A stretch of DNA of 10,348 bases from Synergistales bacterium. Its GTDB lineage: Bacteria; Synergistota; Synergistia; Synergistales; 79-D21. The notes under the pieces were generated by a model. It made no database searches, was not told where the DNA came from, and worked only from the letters and a program-made list of their open reading frames with translations. The stretch covers positions 689,909-700,256 of the forward strand of contig JADLKH010000003.1 of assembly GCA_015657435.1 (NCBI GenBank), read 5' to 3'. Every line of letters begins with the position of its first letter. The stretch's first letter is position 1. The position numbers and the translations under genes are program-made. Below are positions 1 through 7,198 of the stretch, piece by piece.

Positions 1-1
1 A

Positions 2-91
2 ACCCGGCTGGATTACATCCGCAAGCTTAAGGTCTATGCCGGGCCGAACCATCCCCACGCGGCCCAGATGCCCGAGAAACTCGAAGACTGA
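2..91 (+). CDS. rplM: 50S ribosomal protein L13, C-terminal fragment (5' end outside window)
   Basis: Only the last 29 codons and a TGA stop are present. The reading frame gives ...LDYIRKLKVYAGPNHPHAAQ..., which matches the conserved L13 C-terminus (the KLKVYAG.xHPH.AQ.P pattern). L13 is an early-assembling large-subunit protein. It is directly followed, after 32 nt, by rpsI, the standard rplM-rpsI operon of bacteria, and this pairing supports both calls. The start, promoter and any leader regulation lie outside the window. Confidence 0.93.
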   Translation, partial: TRLDYIRKLKVYAGPNHPHAAQMPEKLED

Positions 92-123
92 TTCGTCGTT
101 TTCGAAAAGAGGAGGGAACACAA

Positions 124-519
124 GTGCAATCCACCGCTTACAACTGGGGCACTGGAAGGCGAAAGGAAGCCGTCGCCCGCGTTCGGGTGCGTCCCGGTGA
201 AGGAAAGTTCCTCATCAACAACCGCGAAGTCAGCGACTACTTCCCCCGTTCGACCTGGCAGCTGGTTGCCCTCAAACCGCTCAAGGTCGGAGGAGTGGAG
301 GGCAAGGTCGACGTGTTTGTCAGGGCTCACGGAGGGGGTCTCACCGGACAGTCCGGCGCGACCTCTCTGGGCGTGGCGAGAGCTCTGCTCAAGCTGAACC
401 CCGAGTTGCGGCCCGCACTGAAGCGCGCCGGTCTTCTCACGCGCGACCCGCGCATGGTCGAACGCCAGAAGTTCGGCCAGAAAGGCGCCCGCGCCAGGAA
501 CCAGTACTCCAAGCGTTAA
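124..519 (+). CDS. rpsI: 30S ribosomal protein S9
   Basis: 131-residue S9, the usual length. The N-terminal WGTGRRKEAVARVRV block (about residues 8-22), the central GGGLTGQ.GA segment and the basic tail ending QYSKR are S9 hallmarks; the C-terminal KR tail reaches the ribosomal P-site tRNA in known structures. The start is GTG, supported by a strong AGGAGG-type site at about 110-115 with 8 nt spacing; no ATG fits the conserved N-terminus. It is co-transcribed with rplM upstream and ends just before an intrinsic terminator, so it is the last gene of that operon. Confidence 0.97.
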   Translation: MQSTAYNWGTGRRKEAVARVRVRPGEGKFLINNREVSDYFPRSTWQLVALKPLKVGGVEGKVDVFVRAHGGGLTGQSGATSLGVARALLKLNPELRPALKRAGLLTRDPRMVERQKFGQKGARARNQYSKR

Positions 520-532
520 GATCGACCCATTG

Positions 533-562
533 GGGGGCCTCCAAAAGAGGCTCCCTTTTTTT
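533..562 (+). terminator. Intrinsic terminator of the rplM-rpsI operon
   Basis: Nine-base-pair GC-rich stem (GGGGGCCTC paired with GAGGCTCCC, one G-U pair) with a five-base loop CAAAA, followed by seven T residues at 556-562. It starts 14 nt after the rpsI stop. This is a textbook rho-independent terminator and separates the ribosomal operon from the efflux operon. Confidence 0.94.
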
Positions 563-573
563 GTGCCGGCATC

Positions 574-602
574 TTGACGGACCGTTCGGTCTGTCCTATC
601 CT
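574..602 (+). promoter_or_regulatory. Sigma70-type promoter of the tetR-efflux operon
   Basis: TTGACG (-35, 574-579) and TATCCT (-10, 597-602) are separated by exactly 17 bp. The spacer is largely filled by the first TetR-type operator, so bound repressor would block RNA polymerase directly. Transcription should begin near 608-610. No other convincing promoter was seen between here and 7199, so all four genes probably share it. Confidence 0.8.
580..594. promoter_or_regulatory. Operator 1, palindrome in the promoter spacer
   Basis: GACCG-TT-CGGTC is a 5+2+5 inverted repeat (580-591), followed by TGT, which is shared with the second copy. It lies between the -35 and -10 boxes. Form and place are typical of TetR-family binding sites (GACC-N4-GGTC type). 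The regulator encoded immediately downstream is the obvious ligand, by inference. Confidence 0.78.
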
Positions 603-613
603 TCCTTGTGAGA

Positions 614-628
614 ACAGACCGAACGGTC
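614..628. promoter_or_regulatory. Operator 2, inverted copy upstream of the tetR ribosome-binding site
   Basis: ACAGACCG-AA-CGGTC is the exact reverse complement of operator 1 over all 15 bases (580-594). Its palindromic core is 617-628, in the early transcribed region, ending just before the GGGAGG ribosome-binding site at 629-634. The two core centres are 37 bp apart, about three and a half helical turns. A dimer here would block clearance or cooperate with one at operator 1. Confidence 0.75.
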
Positions 629-641
629 GGGAGGCAGGGGA

Positions 642-1256
642 ATGGCGAAAAACGATGAAATCGAGTCGAAGGAAATGACACGCATGAAGATCCTGGAGGT
701 CGCACGCAGGATCTTCGCCCTTCACGGGTTCGAGGGTTCCGGCGTTGGGGCCATCGTAAAGGCATCCGGGTTGAGCAAGGGGGCCCTATACTGGCATTTC
801 CCCGGAAAACTGGAGCTCTACCGGGAAATCATGGGCGAGGAAACGAAGCGGATCATGCGTCACTTCACGATTTCCGATGAAATGAGGGGACACGTCGATC
901 CCGTCGCATTCCTGGTGGAAAAGGGCGGAGAAGTGATCGACGACCTGATCTTAAACCCCGAAAGGCGACTGCTCTGGGTTGACCTGACGGTCGTCGCGCA
1001 ACGCGGGGATACGCTTTCGCGAAATCTCGCCGGGGAGATCATCGACAGCGTTCTGGATTCGGTCCTTCCCGAACTGGACAAGGCCTTTTCGGCGAGGCTT
1101 TCAGGCCGTCCATCTCTGAGCCCGAGGGAAAGGCTGCTCTGCCTGACGAACGTATTCGACGGCCTTGTGGTCAATCTGGGGCTTCGGCTCAAGGCGGAGG
1201 AAGCCAAGCGCTACTGGGAGACCATGGTTCGCATGTTGCTGGAAGAGGGGTGTTGA
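642..1256 (+). CDS. TetR/AcrR-family transcriptional repressor of the efflux operon
   Basis: 204 residues, normal TetR length. The N-terminal domain (residues 12-60) has the family pattern: ILEVARRIFALHGFEGSGV, then the helix-turn-helix with AIVKASGLSKGALYWHF (about 37-53), where G..KG.LYWHF is the recognition-helix signature. The rest is a ligand/dimer domain, largely helical and without recognisable specificity. ATG start with GGGAGG 7 nt upstream. It is the first gene of the operon, behind two inverted operators, so it most likely represses itself and the pump genes, like other AcrR/TtgR-type local regulators. The next gene begins 1 nt after its stop. The inducer cannot be read from sequence. 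Confidence 0.93.
   Translation: MAKNDEIESKEMTRMKILEVARRIFALHGFEGSGVGAIVKASGLSKGALYWHFPGKLELYREIMGEETKRIMRHFTISDEMRGHVDPVAFLVEKGGEVIDDLILNPERRLLWVDLTVVAQRGDTLSRNLAGEIIDSVLDSVLPELDKAFSARLSGRPSLSPRERLLCLTNVFDGLVVNLGLRLKAEEAKRYWETMVRMLLEEGC
1245..1250 (+). promoter_or_regulatory. Ribosome-binding site deciding the GTG start of the TolC-like gene
   Basis: GAGGGG lies inside the last codons of the tetR-like gene, 7 nt before GTG 1258. The open frame extends upstream of it, but that part overlaps tetR and encodes an Arg/Trp-rich, unrelated peptide. The GTG start gives an immediate signal peptide. Confidence 0.72.
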
Positions 1257-1257
1257 A

Positions 1258-2619
1258 GTGAAAAACCGGAAACTGATGCTGTTCTTGATCTTTCTCGCGG
1301 TTTGCCTGGTTGTGCTGATCGCGGGCCGCCTGGCCTGGGGGGCCGAGGGCGGAAAGACGCTCACCCTGGACAAGGCGATTGGGATCGCGCGAGAAGCCAA
1401 TCCCCTGATCCTCGCCTCAGAAGCCCGGGTGAACCAGGCACGGGGAAAACTGATTCAGGCGCGGTCTGAACAACTTCCCCAGGCATCCGCGAGCCTGGGA
1501 TACCAGAAACTGAACGAGCGGCCCGACGCGTATGCGCTCGCCCTGGACGGGCTCACGCCGATCGGGATCGTTCCGTTGGGCTACGAGGAAACCTGGCAGG
1601 CTGCGGTGAGCCTGAGCCAGGTCATCTATAGCGGAGGATCTCTTTCGGCCCGGACCGAAGCGGAGAGACTGTTGGTTTCGGCCCGTGAAAGCGAGAGGGA
1701 AAGAACCGTCCAGTCCGTTGAAAACGGGGTTCGAAAAGCGTTCTACGGGCTTCAGAGGAGCTTGTCGAAGGGGGAGGTGGCCAGGGAAGCCCTCGACCTC
1801 TCGAAGGAGCACCTGAGGCAGGCGGAGGCCTTTTTCAGGGCCGGCGTCGTTGCGCAGAACGAGGTTCTTCGGGTTCAGGTGGCGGTTTCCTCCGCAAAAT
1901 TGAACCTGATCCGGGCCGAGAGCGCCGTACAGGTGGCCTGGAAGCAACTGGAAAGAGTCGCGGGGAAAACGCTTGAAGGGGAATTCGTCGTCCCCTCCGG
2001 CGATTCGGAAGCGGAAACCTTCACCGTCCCGGAAGATCCGCTTTCCAGAGCTCTGGTCCAGAGACCCGAGATCAGGGGGCTGGAGGCGGCCAGAAAAGCG
2101 GCGCTCATGACCCTTAAGGCGGTCAGGGGACAGGTTTTGCCCCAGGTCGGGCTTGCGGCCCGCGCTTTGGTGGCGGATGAGGATTTCTTCCCCGCCGAAC
2201 GGGACGAGTGGAGCCTCTCGGTTTTTGCCCGGTTCAGGCTATTCGATTCCGGGAAGGTCCACGGACAGGCTGTGGAGGCCCAGGGAGCGGCTGAAGAACT
2301 GCTCCACCGCATCGAGGATCTGAAACGCCAGGTGGCCCTTGACGTGTCGACCTCCGGAGTGGGTCTGGACGGGGCGGTCCAACGGGTGAAGGTCGCCTCG
2401 GATGCCGTGAGTCAGGCGGAAGAAGACTACCGAATGGCCCTGAAGCGCTACCAGGCTCAGGTCGGGACCAATATCGACGTGCTGGACGCCCGCCTCGCCC
2501 TCACCGATGCCCGGAATGCAAAGGCCGACGCCGTGGCGGAAGCTCGGACAGCCTATGGAGACCTGCTTTTCGCGATGGGCGAACCCGCTGCTGGGGAAAA
2601 CAAGGAGGCCACTCGATGA
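1258..2619 (+). CDS. TolC-family outer-membrane efflux channel protein
   Basis: 453 residues from the GTG start, typical of the OEP/TolC family. Residues 1-28 form a signal peptide: KNRK, a hydrophobic run, then probable cleavage after AWG (before AEGG). The mature part has the two-repeat OEP architecture: repeat one about 35-225 (LDKAIGIAREANPLILASEA..., a long helical hairpin rich in Ala/Gln/Arg) and repeat two about 255-445, with the characteristic RPEIRGLEAA around residue 270 and a closing helix with NIDVLDARLALTDA. Known members form a trimeric channel crossing the outer membrane and periplasm. Placed first of the three pump genes, one nucleotide after the regulator and overlapping the adaptor by 4 nt. 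Hydrophobic Cys16 is not a good lipobox. Substrate is unknown. Confidence 0.93.
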   Translation: MKNRKLMLFLIFLAVCLVVLIAGRLAWGAEGGKTLTLDKAIGIAREANPLILASEARVNQARGKLIQARSEQLPQASASLGYQKLNERPDAYALALDGLTPIGIVPLGYEETWQAAVSLSQVIYSGGSLSARTEAERLLVSARESERERTVQSVENGVRKAFYGLQRSLSKGEVAREALDLSKEHLRQAEAFFRAGVVAQNEVLRVQVAVSSAKLNLIRAESAVQVAWKQLERVAGKTLEGEFVVPSGDSEAETFTVPEDPLSRALVQRPEIRGLEAARKAALMTLKAVRGQVLPQVGLAARALVADEDFFPAERDEWSLSVFARFRLFDSGKVHGQAVEAQGAAEELLHRIEDLKRQVALDVSTSGVGLDGAVQRVKVASDAVSQAEEDYRMALKRYQAQVGTNIDVLDARLALTDARNAKADAVAEARTAYGDLLFAMGEPAAGENKEATR

Positions 2620-3779
2620 AACTGAAATTTCCGGAAACCGCAAAAGCCCGTCGATTCGGCCTGATCGCCGGCACGGCGGCGCTTTTCCTGGCCCTGATCG
2701 TCTTCAGGGGGTACCAGCAGCACCAGTTAAACTCCAAACCGATCGAGGCCGAACGGGTGCCGGTCGAATTGGCCCTTCCCGAAGTGCGGACCTTCACCGA
2801 TGAAGTCTCCTTCGTCGCGAACCTGGAACCGGAGGAGCAGGCCGCTGTCGTGGCCAAGCTCGCGGGAAAAACCGTGCTCCGCGTTCTCGTGGACATCGGG
2901 ACTCCCGTCAAGGAGGGACAGGTTCTTGCGGTCCTGGATGACAGCCTTCTGCGGCCCCAGTTTGCCCAGGGGGAAGCCACGGTCGAAAAGGCCAGGGCAG
3001 CCCTGACCCAGGCTTCGATCCAACTGGGCACGGCCCGTAAGGATTTCGGGCGCTACGAGCAGCTTTACGCGGAAAAGGTCATCAGCGGCCAGCAGTTCGA
3101 TCACGTGAAGGGGCAGGTGGAAATTGCGGAAGCCGGAGAACAACTGGCCAGGAAACAGCTGGCGGAAGCCGCGTCCGGCCTGAACCAGCTGAGCGTCCTC
3201 ATGGGCTACCATACCCTGAGGTCACCGATCTCGGGCGTCATTGCGGCCCGCTTCATCGACCCCGGCGACACGAGTTCAGCCGAGAAGGCGTCCTTCCTGA
3301 TCAACCGGCAGGATTCCCTGAAGGTGAAGGGATCCGTTCCCGAGACGGCCTTCCCGAAGCTGAAGATCGGCCATGAGGGAACCGTCACTCTGGATGCCCT
3401 GGGGGAAAAGGCCTTCAAGGGGAAGGTTCTTCGCCTTTCTCCGTCGATCGACCCGGTCACCCGGACCGGGCAGGCCGAGTTGCTCCTGAAGGCGGAAGAG
3501 GGCATGAAACCGGGGATGTATGCCCGAGTGAAGCTGGAAGTGGGGTCCCATGAAGGCTTGTCGGTTCCGAGAGAGGCCGTGAAAACCCTGCCGGGTACGG
3601 GTGAAAGGCGCGTTTTTCTCGAGAAGGAAGGAAAAGCTGAAGGCCGGGTGATCCGCACGGGAGCCGAGGAAGGGGACCGGGTGGAAGTGATTGAAGGGCT
3701 CAAGCCCGAAGAGGCGGTCATCGTCACCCAATCCGCCAGGATCGGGGAGGGGACGCTTGTGGAGGTGGCCAAGCCTTGA
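2616..3779 (+). CDS. RND efflux periplasmic adaptor subunit (HlyD/AcrA-type membrane fusion protein)
   Basis: 387 residues. An N-terminal hydrophobic segment (about 13-30) acts as an anchor or signal; there is no lipobox cysteine. Order of parts: first lipoyl half about 77-109 (KLAGKTVLRVLVDIGTPVKEGQ.LAVLDD), alpha-hairpin coiled coil about 110-192 rich in Ala/Glu/Gln, second lipoyl half about 198-218 (LRSPISGVIAARFIDPGD), beta-barrel about 228-305 (with DPVTRTG and MKPGMYARV, both common in this family) and a membrane-proximal domain to the end. It links the RND permease to the outer-membrane channel. ATG overlaps the previous stop as ATGA, with AAGGAGG at 2602-2608, so translation is coupled. 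Confidence 0.95.
   Translation: MKLKFPETAKARRFGLIAGTAALFLALIVFRGYQQHQLNSKPIEAERVPVELALPEVRTFTDEVSFVANLEPEEQAAVVAKLAGKTVLRVLVDIGTPVKEGQVLAVLDDSLLRPQFAQGEATVEKARAALTQASIQLGTARKDFGRYEQLYAEKVISGQQFDHVKGQVEIAEAGEQLARKQLAEAASGLNQLSVLMGYHTLRSPISGVIAARFIDPGDTSSAEKASFLINRQDSLKVKGSVPETAFPKLKIGHEGTVTLDALGEKAFKGKVLRLSPSIDPVTRTGQAELLLKAEEGMKPGMYARVKLEVGSHEGLSVPREAVKTLPGTGERRVFLEKEGKAEGRVIRTGAEEGDRVEVIEGLKPEEAVIVTQSARIGEGTLVEVAKP
3761..3765 (+). promoter_or_regulatory. Ribosome-binding site deciding the TTG start of the RND permease
   Basis: GGAGG inside the end of the adaptor gene, 10 nt before TTG 3776. Starting here preserves the family's N-terminus (LPEFSVKKPIFTSM); the first in-frame ATG would remove it and part of the first membrane span. 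Confidence 0.75.
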
Positions 3780-6700
3780 GGCTGCCGGAATTTTCAGTCA
3801 AGAAGCCGATTTTCACGTCCATGATCTACGCGGCCATCGTCCTGCTTGGAATCGTGACGCTGGCCGCCATGAAGGTCGACCTGCTTCCGAAGATCGATCC
3901 TCCCGTCATCACGGTTCTGACGACCTGGCCCGGGGCTTCGGCGAGCGAGATCGAGCAGCGGGTCTCCAAAACGATGGAAGACAAGCTGGGAACGATCGAA
4001 GGTGTCAGCGACCTCTACTCGAAATCGGTCGACAACCTTTCGGCCGTTTCAGTGAAATTCAAGTGGGGAACGAACCTGGACGTCAAGGTCGGGGACGTGC
4101 GTGACGCGGTGAACTTCGCGAAGCGCGACATGCCTTCGGACATCGAGGAACCGATCGTGTTCCGCATGTCCTCGGGGACGGTTCCGGTGCTCGAAATCGC
4201 TCTGACGGCCGGAGCCTCCTACCCTGCGCTGTACCACTACGCGGACAACGTCGTCGTGGAAAACCTCAAGCGGGTTCCAGGCGTCGGCCAGATCCTCGTT
4301 TACGGGGGGATGCGCCGCGAAATCCGGGTGGCCATGGACCTGGCGAAGCTGGAAGCCTACGGGTTGCCTCCCCAGATGCTGGCTGCGGCACTGGAAAGGG
4401 AAAACCTCAACGCGCCTGCCGGATCGCTCAAGGAAGGCCGAATTGCCTACAACGTCCGGGTTCCGGGCCGGTTCAAGGACATCGGCGAAATCCGGAATGT
4501 CGTCGTGGGAGCCTGGCAGGGGCGACCGGTTCACCTCGGAGAGGTGGCAAGCGTCGAGGACTCCTTCAAGGAATCCGAAATGAACGGCTGGGTCAATGAC
4601 AAGCAGGCAGTGATCCTCGTCGTTCTGAAGAACAGCGACGCCAACACCGTGGAAGTGACGAACGCGGTCAAGAAGAGGCTCGAGGAACTGAAGGCCGAAC
4701 TTCCCGCCGACGTCGATTCCAAAACCCTGCTGGACACGTCCGAGTACATCGACAACTCGATCCGGGACCTTTCGCACTCGCTGTACTGGGGAATCGTCCT
4801 GGTCTTCCTCGTGACCTGGGCCTTCCTGAAGCGGTTCACGGCTTCGCTCGTCGTGTGCGCGGCCATCCCCTTCTCGCTCTTGATCACCTTCACGGTGATG
4901 AAGCTTTTGGGATACACCCTGAACATCATGACGCTGATGGCTCTCTCGATGGCCGTCGGCATGGTCGTCGACAATGCCATCGTTTCGACGGACCAGATCA
5001 TCTTCCACATGGAAAAGGGAGAACGCCGCGGCATCGCGGCGATCCTCGGGGCGGGAGAAGTCGGAGGGGCCCTTTTGGGGTCCACCACGACCACGGTGGT
5101 CGTGCTGCTGCCCCTGATCTTCGTCCAGGGCCTCGTCGGGGTTTTCTTCACGTCTCTCTGCGTCGTCATGATCGTGGCGGTGGCGATCTCGCTTTTCGTT
5201 TCGATCAGCTTCATCCCGATGGCCGGAAGCAAAGTCTTCAGGGCCGAGACGGAAAACCTGAAGATCCACGGGTTTACCGAGAGGTTCCTGAGGAAGCTGG
5301 AAACAGGCTACCGTGAGCTCCTTTCGTGGGGGATGGACCGGCCCTGGGTCATTTTCGGCGTCGCCGGCCTGTTCATGGTTCTGACTTTGGTCGGCTTCAA
5401 GTTCATCGGCACGGAGCTGACCCCGGAATCGGACACCAGCGAAATTTCCATCACGTTCAGACTGCCGGAGGGAACCCGGCTGGAAACCACCGACGCCCTG
5501 GCGAGGCAGGTCGTCGCCTACTGTCGCGAGAACGTTCCGGAGCAGAAACACGTCTTCGCCTGGGACGGCCAGACCGAGGAAGGCTACGGGATTGCCACGG
5601 GAAGCGACGAGGGGAGCAACGTGGGGACGGTCGGCCTGAAGCTTGTCGACAAGACCGACCGGAAACGCTCGGCCTTCGAGGTCGCGGAGCAGATCCGGAA
5701 TTGGCTGGAAAAGAAGCCGGGTATCCAGAAAATGACGGTCCTCGTCTCCTCCCCGGTGCAGGCCATGTTTCTCGGTTCGAAGCCGGTCAACATCGAGATC
5801 TACGGCGACGACCTGAAAGCGATCATCCAGGTGGCCGAAGAGATCAAGAGCCGGCTCGAAAGGACGCCGGGAGCCGTGGACGTGACGCTGAGCCAGAAGC
5901 CGGACCGTCCGGAAATCCAGGTCCTCATCGACCGCGAGAAGGCGGCTCTCATGGGGGCCAGCACGGCCTCCATCGCCTCCACGCTCCGCATGTACTTCTA
6001 CGGCGTCGAAACCGGGGAAAGCTTCTGGCAGGGGGAGGACGACTATCCGATCCGGATCCGCCTGGACAGTGGGCAGCGCGATACGATGCAGGTACTGGAG
6101 AGGCTGATGGTCCCCACCGCGGACGGAAAAACCGTGCGGCTTTCCACCGTGGCCAGGGTGGTCCAGGACAGCGGGCCGTCCGAAGTGAACCGGAAAAACC
6201 GCCAGAGGTACGTGATCGTCGAAAGCAACGTGCAGGGGCGGTCCCTGGGGCAGGTGACCGAAGCGGCCAGGAAGGAGATCGCATCGATGACCCTACCCCC
6301 CGGCACAAGGATCGCCTTCGGCGGCCAGGTCCAGGAACAGTCCGACGCCTTCCGGCAGCTCGGGCTGCTGGTGCTGCTTGGAATCGTCCTTGTCTACATG
6401 GTTATCGCCGCCCAATACGAGGCTCTTCTGGATCCCTTCATCATCCTCTTCAGCGTTCCGTTCGCCCTTGCGGGCGTCGTGATGGCCTTTCTTCTCACGG
6501 GACTGTACCTGTCGATGCAGGCTTTTCTCGGCGTGATCATGCTGGTCGGGATCGTCGTCAACAATGCCATCGTCCTTCTCGACTACGTCGGGCTTCTCAG
6601 GGCCAGGGGGATGCGCCTGAGGGAATCGCTGCTGGAAGCAGGGGAAAGGCGCCTTCGCCCCATCCTGATGACGATGCTCGCGGCCTTCCTGGGGATGCTG

Positions 6701-7177
6701 CCCATGGCCGTCAGCAGGGGGCAGGGCGCGGAGATGTGGAGGCCATTGGCGATTTCGGTCATGGGCGGGTTGGCCCTCTCCACCTTCATCACCCTGATCC
6801 TGGTGCCGACCGTCTATCTGGTGACGGAAACGAAATTGCGGAAAAAACCGCGTTTTGCCGAGGCAAAGGGGCCGAATAACGTGAAGCTGACCTGGATCCT
6901 GTGCAACGAGAGCATCGCCGAAGATGTCCGCGAGGTTCTCGACAAGACGCCGATCACCGGATATACGGTGTGGCAGAATGTCCTCGGAACCTCCTCGGGG
7001 GGCGAAGCCCACTGGGGGGATGCGGTTTGGCCCGGAAGGAACTGGGCCTTCATGGCGGTGGAGGAGGACGGGCCCTCGGAGCGCCTCATCGTCCTCCTGG
7101 AGGAACTGAAGCGATTGGACCATGTCCGGAAGGCGGGGCTTAAAGCCTTCGTTCAGGAGGTTCGGGCGGTCCTTTGA
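3776..7177 (+). CDS. HAE1-type RND efflux permease with a C-terminal PII-like (PG0541-type) domain
   Basis: 1133 residues: about 1035 of normal RND permease plus about 98 extra. Two homologous halves are visible: TM1 about 12-32, periplasmic loop 33-335, TM2-TM6 about 338-482 and TM7 524-544; second loop 545-860, then TM8-TM12 about 862-1016. Conserved blocks include the N-terminal SVKKPIFTSM, the porter segment WPGASASEIE, TM4 GMVVDNAIV with Asp399, and TM10 GIVVNNAIVLLDY. TM10 has Asn where E. coli AcrB has the proton-relay Lys940, as in many HAE1 relatives that read VNNAI. Known homologues are proton-driven trimers exporting drugs, detergents or lipophilic compounds. TTG start overlaps the adaptor stop by 4 nt (TTGA). 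The C-terminal extension is described separately. Substrate cannot be inferred. Confidence 0.95.
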   Translation: MRLPEFSVKKPIFTSMIYAAIVLLGIVTLAAMKVDLLPKIDPPVITVLTTWPGASASEIEQRVSKTMEDKLGTIEGVSDLYSKSVDNLSAVSVKFKWGTNLDVKVGDVRDAVNFAKRDMPSDIEEPIVFRMSSGTVPVLEIALTAGASYPALYHYADNVVVENLKRVPGVGQILVYGGMRREIRVAMDLAKLEAYGLPPQMLAAALERENLNAPAGSLKEGRIAYNVRVPGRFKDIGEIRNVVVGAWQGRPVHLGEVASVEDSFKESEMNGWVNDKQAVILVVLKNSDANTVEVTNAVKKRLEELKAELPADVDSKTLLDTSEYIDNSIRDLSHSLYWGIVLVFLVTWAFLKRFTASLVVCAAIPFSLLITFTVMKLLGYTLNIMTLMALSMAVGMVVDNAIVSTDQIIFHMEKGERRGIAAILGAGEVGGALLGSTTTTVVVLLPLIFVQGLVGVFFTSLCVVMIVAVAISLFVSISFIPMAGSKVFRAETENLKIHGFTERFLRKLETGYRELLSWGMDRPWVIFGVAGLFMVLTLVGFKFIGTELTPESDTSEISITFRLPEGTRLETTDALARQVVAYCRENVPEQKHVFAWDGQTEEGYGIATGSDEGSNVGTVGLKLVDKTDRKRSAFEVAEQIRNWLEKKPGIQKMTVLVSSPVQAMFLGSKPVNIEIYGDDLKAIIQVAEEIKSRLERTPGAVDVTLSQKPDRPEIQVLIDREKAALMGASTASIASTLRMYFYGVETGESFWQGEDDYPIRIRLDSGQRDTMQVLERLMVPTADGKTVRLSTVARVVQDSGPSEVNRKNRQRYVIVESNVQGRSLGQVTEAARKEIASMTLPPGTRIAFGGQVQEQSDAFRQLGLLVLLGIVLVYMVIAAQYEALLDPFIILFSVPFALAGVVMAFLLTGLYLSMQAFLGVIMLVGIVVNNAIVLLDYVGLLRARGMRLRESLLEAGERRLRPILMTMLAAFLGMLPMAVSRGQGAEMWRPLAISVMGGLALSTFITLILVPTVYLVTETKLRKKPRFAEAKGPNNVKLTWILCNESIAEDVREVLDKTPITGYTVWQNVLGTSSGGEAHWGDAVWPGRNWAFMAVEEDGPSERLIVLLEELKRLDHVRKAGLKAFVQEVRAVL
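6881..7177 (+). other. C-terminal PII-like / PG0541-type transporter-associated domain fused to the RND permease
   Basis: Residues 1036-1133, after TM12 and a short basic linker (KLRKKPRFAEAKGPNN). The segment begins VKLTWILCNESIAEDVREVL and continues with GYT.W..V.G (1062-1071), H1079, VWPG (1084-1087), AFMAVEED and GLKAFVQEV near the end. This matches my recollection of small PII-like proteins named 'PG0541 family transporter-associated', usually encoded as separate genes beside RND pumps. It would sit on the cytoplasmic face. Codon 1036 is a GTG preceded by AAAGGGG (6866-6872, 8 nt gap), so a separate 98-residue product is possible but unproved. Confidence 0.68.
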
Positions 7178-7198
7178 AAAACTGGGGGTTTTCTCCGG

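Noticed and set aside
34..765. 243-codon minus-strand open frame over rpsI and the tetR promoter
   Set aside because: It crosses a strong terminator, a promoter and the S9 gene in antisense, and its product shows no domain.
1165..1257. Upstream extension of the TolC-like protein by 31 codons
   Set aside because: It overlaps the tetR-like gene, encodes an Arg/Trp-rich segment in front of a clear signal peptide, and lacks a ribosome-binding site, whereas GTG 1258 has a good one.
1303..1308. Lipobox cysteine (Cys16) in the TolC-like protein
   Set aside because: The preceding residues LAV do not fit a lipobox, and the hydrophobic core continues after the cysteine; ordinary signal peptidase I cleavage after AWG fits better.
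4049..5551. 500-codon open frame on the minus strand inside the RND permease gene
   Set aside because: It is antisense to well-conserved permease codons, the translation is rich in His, Asp, Arg and Gln with no family pattern, and it has no visible ribosome-binding site. High GC and regular codon use produce such long antisense frames.
5326..6879. 517-codon open frame on the plus strand, out of frame with the permease
   Set aside because: The product is a low-complexity Arg/Gly/Asp-rich string overlapping conserved permease sequence. It is a frame shadow, not a gene.
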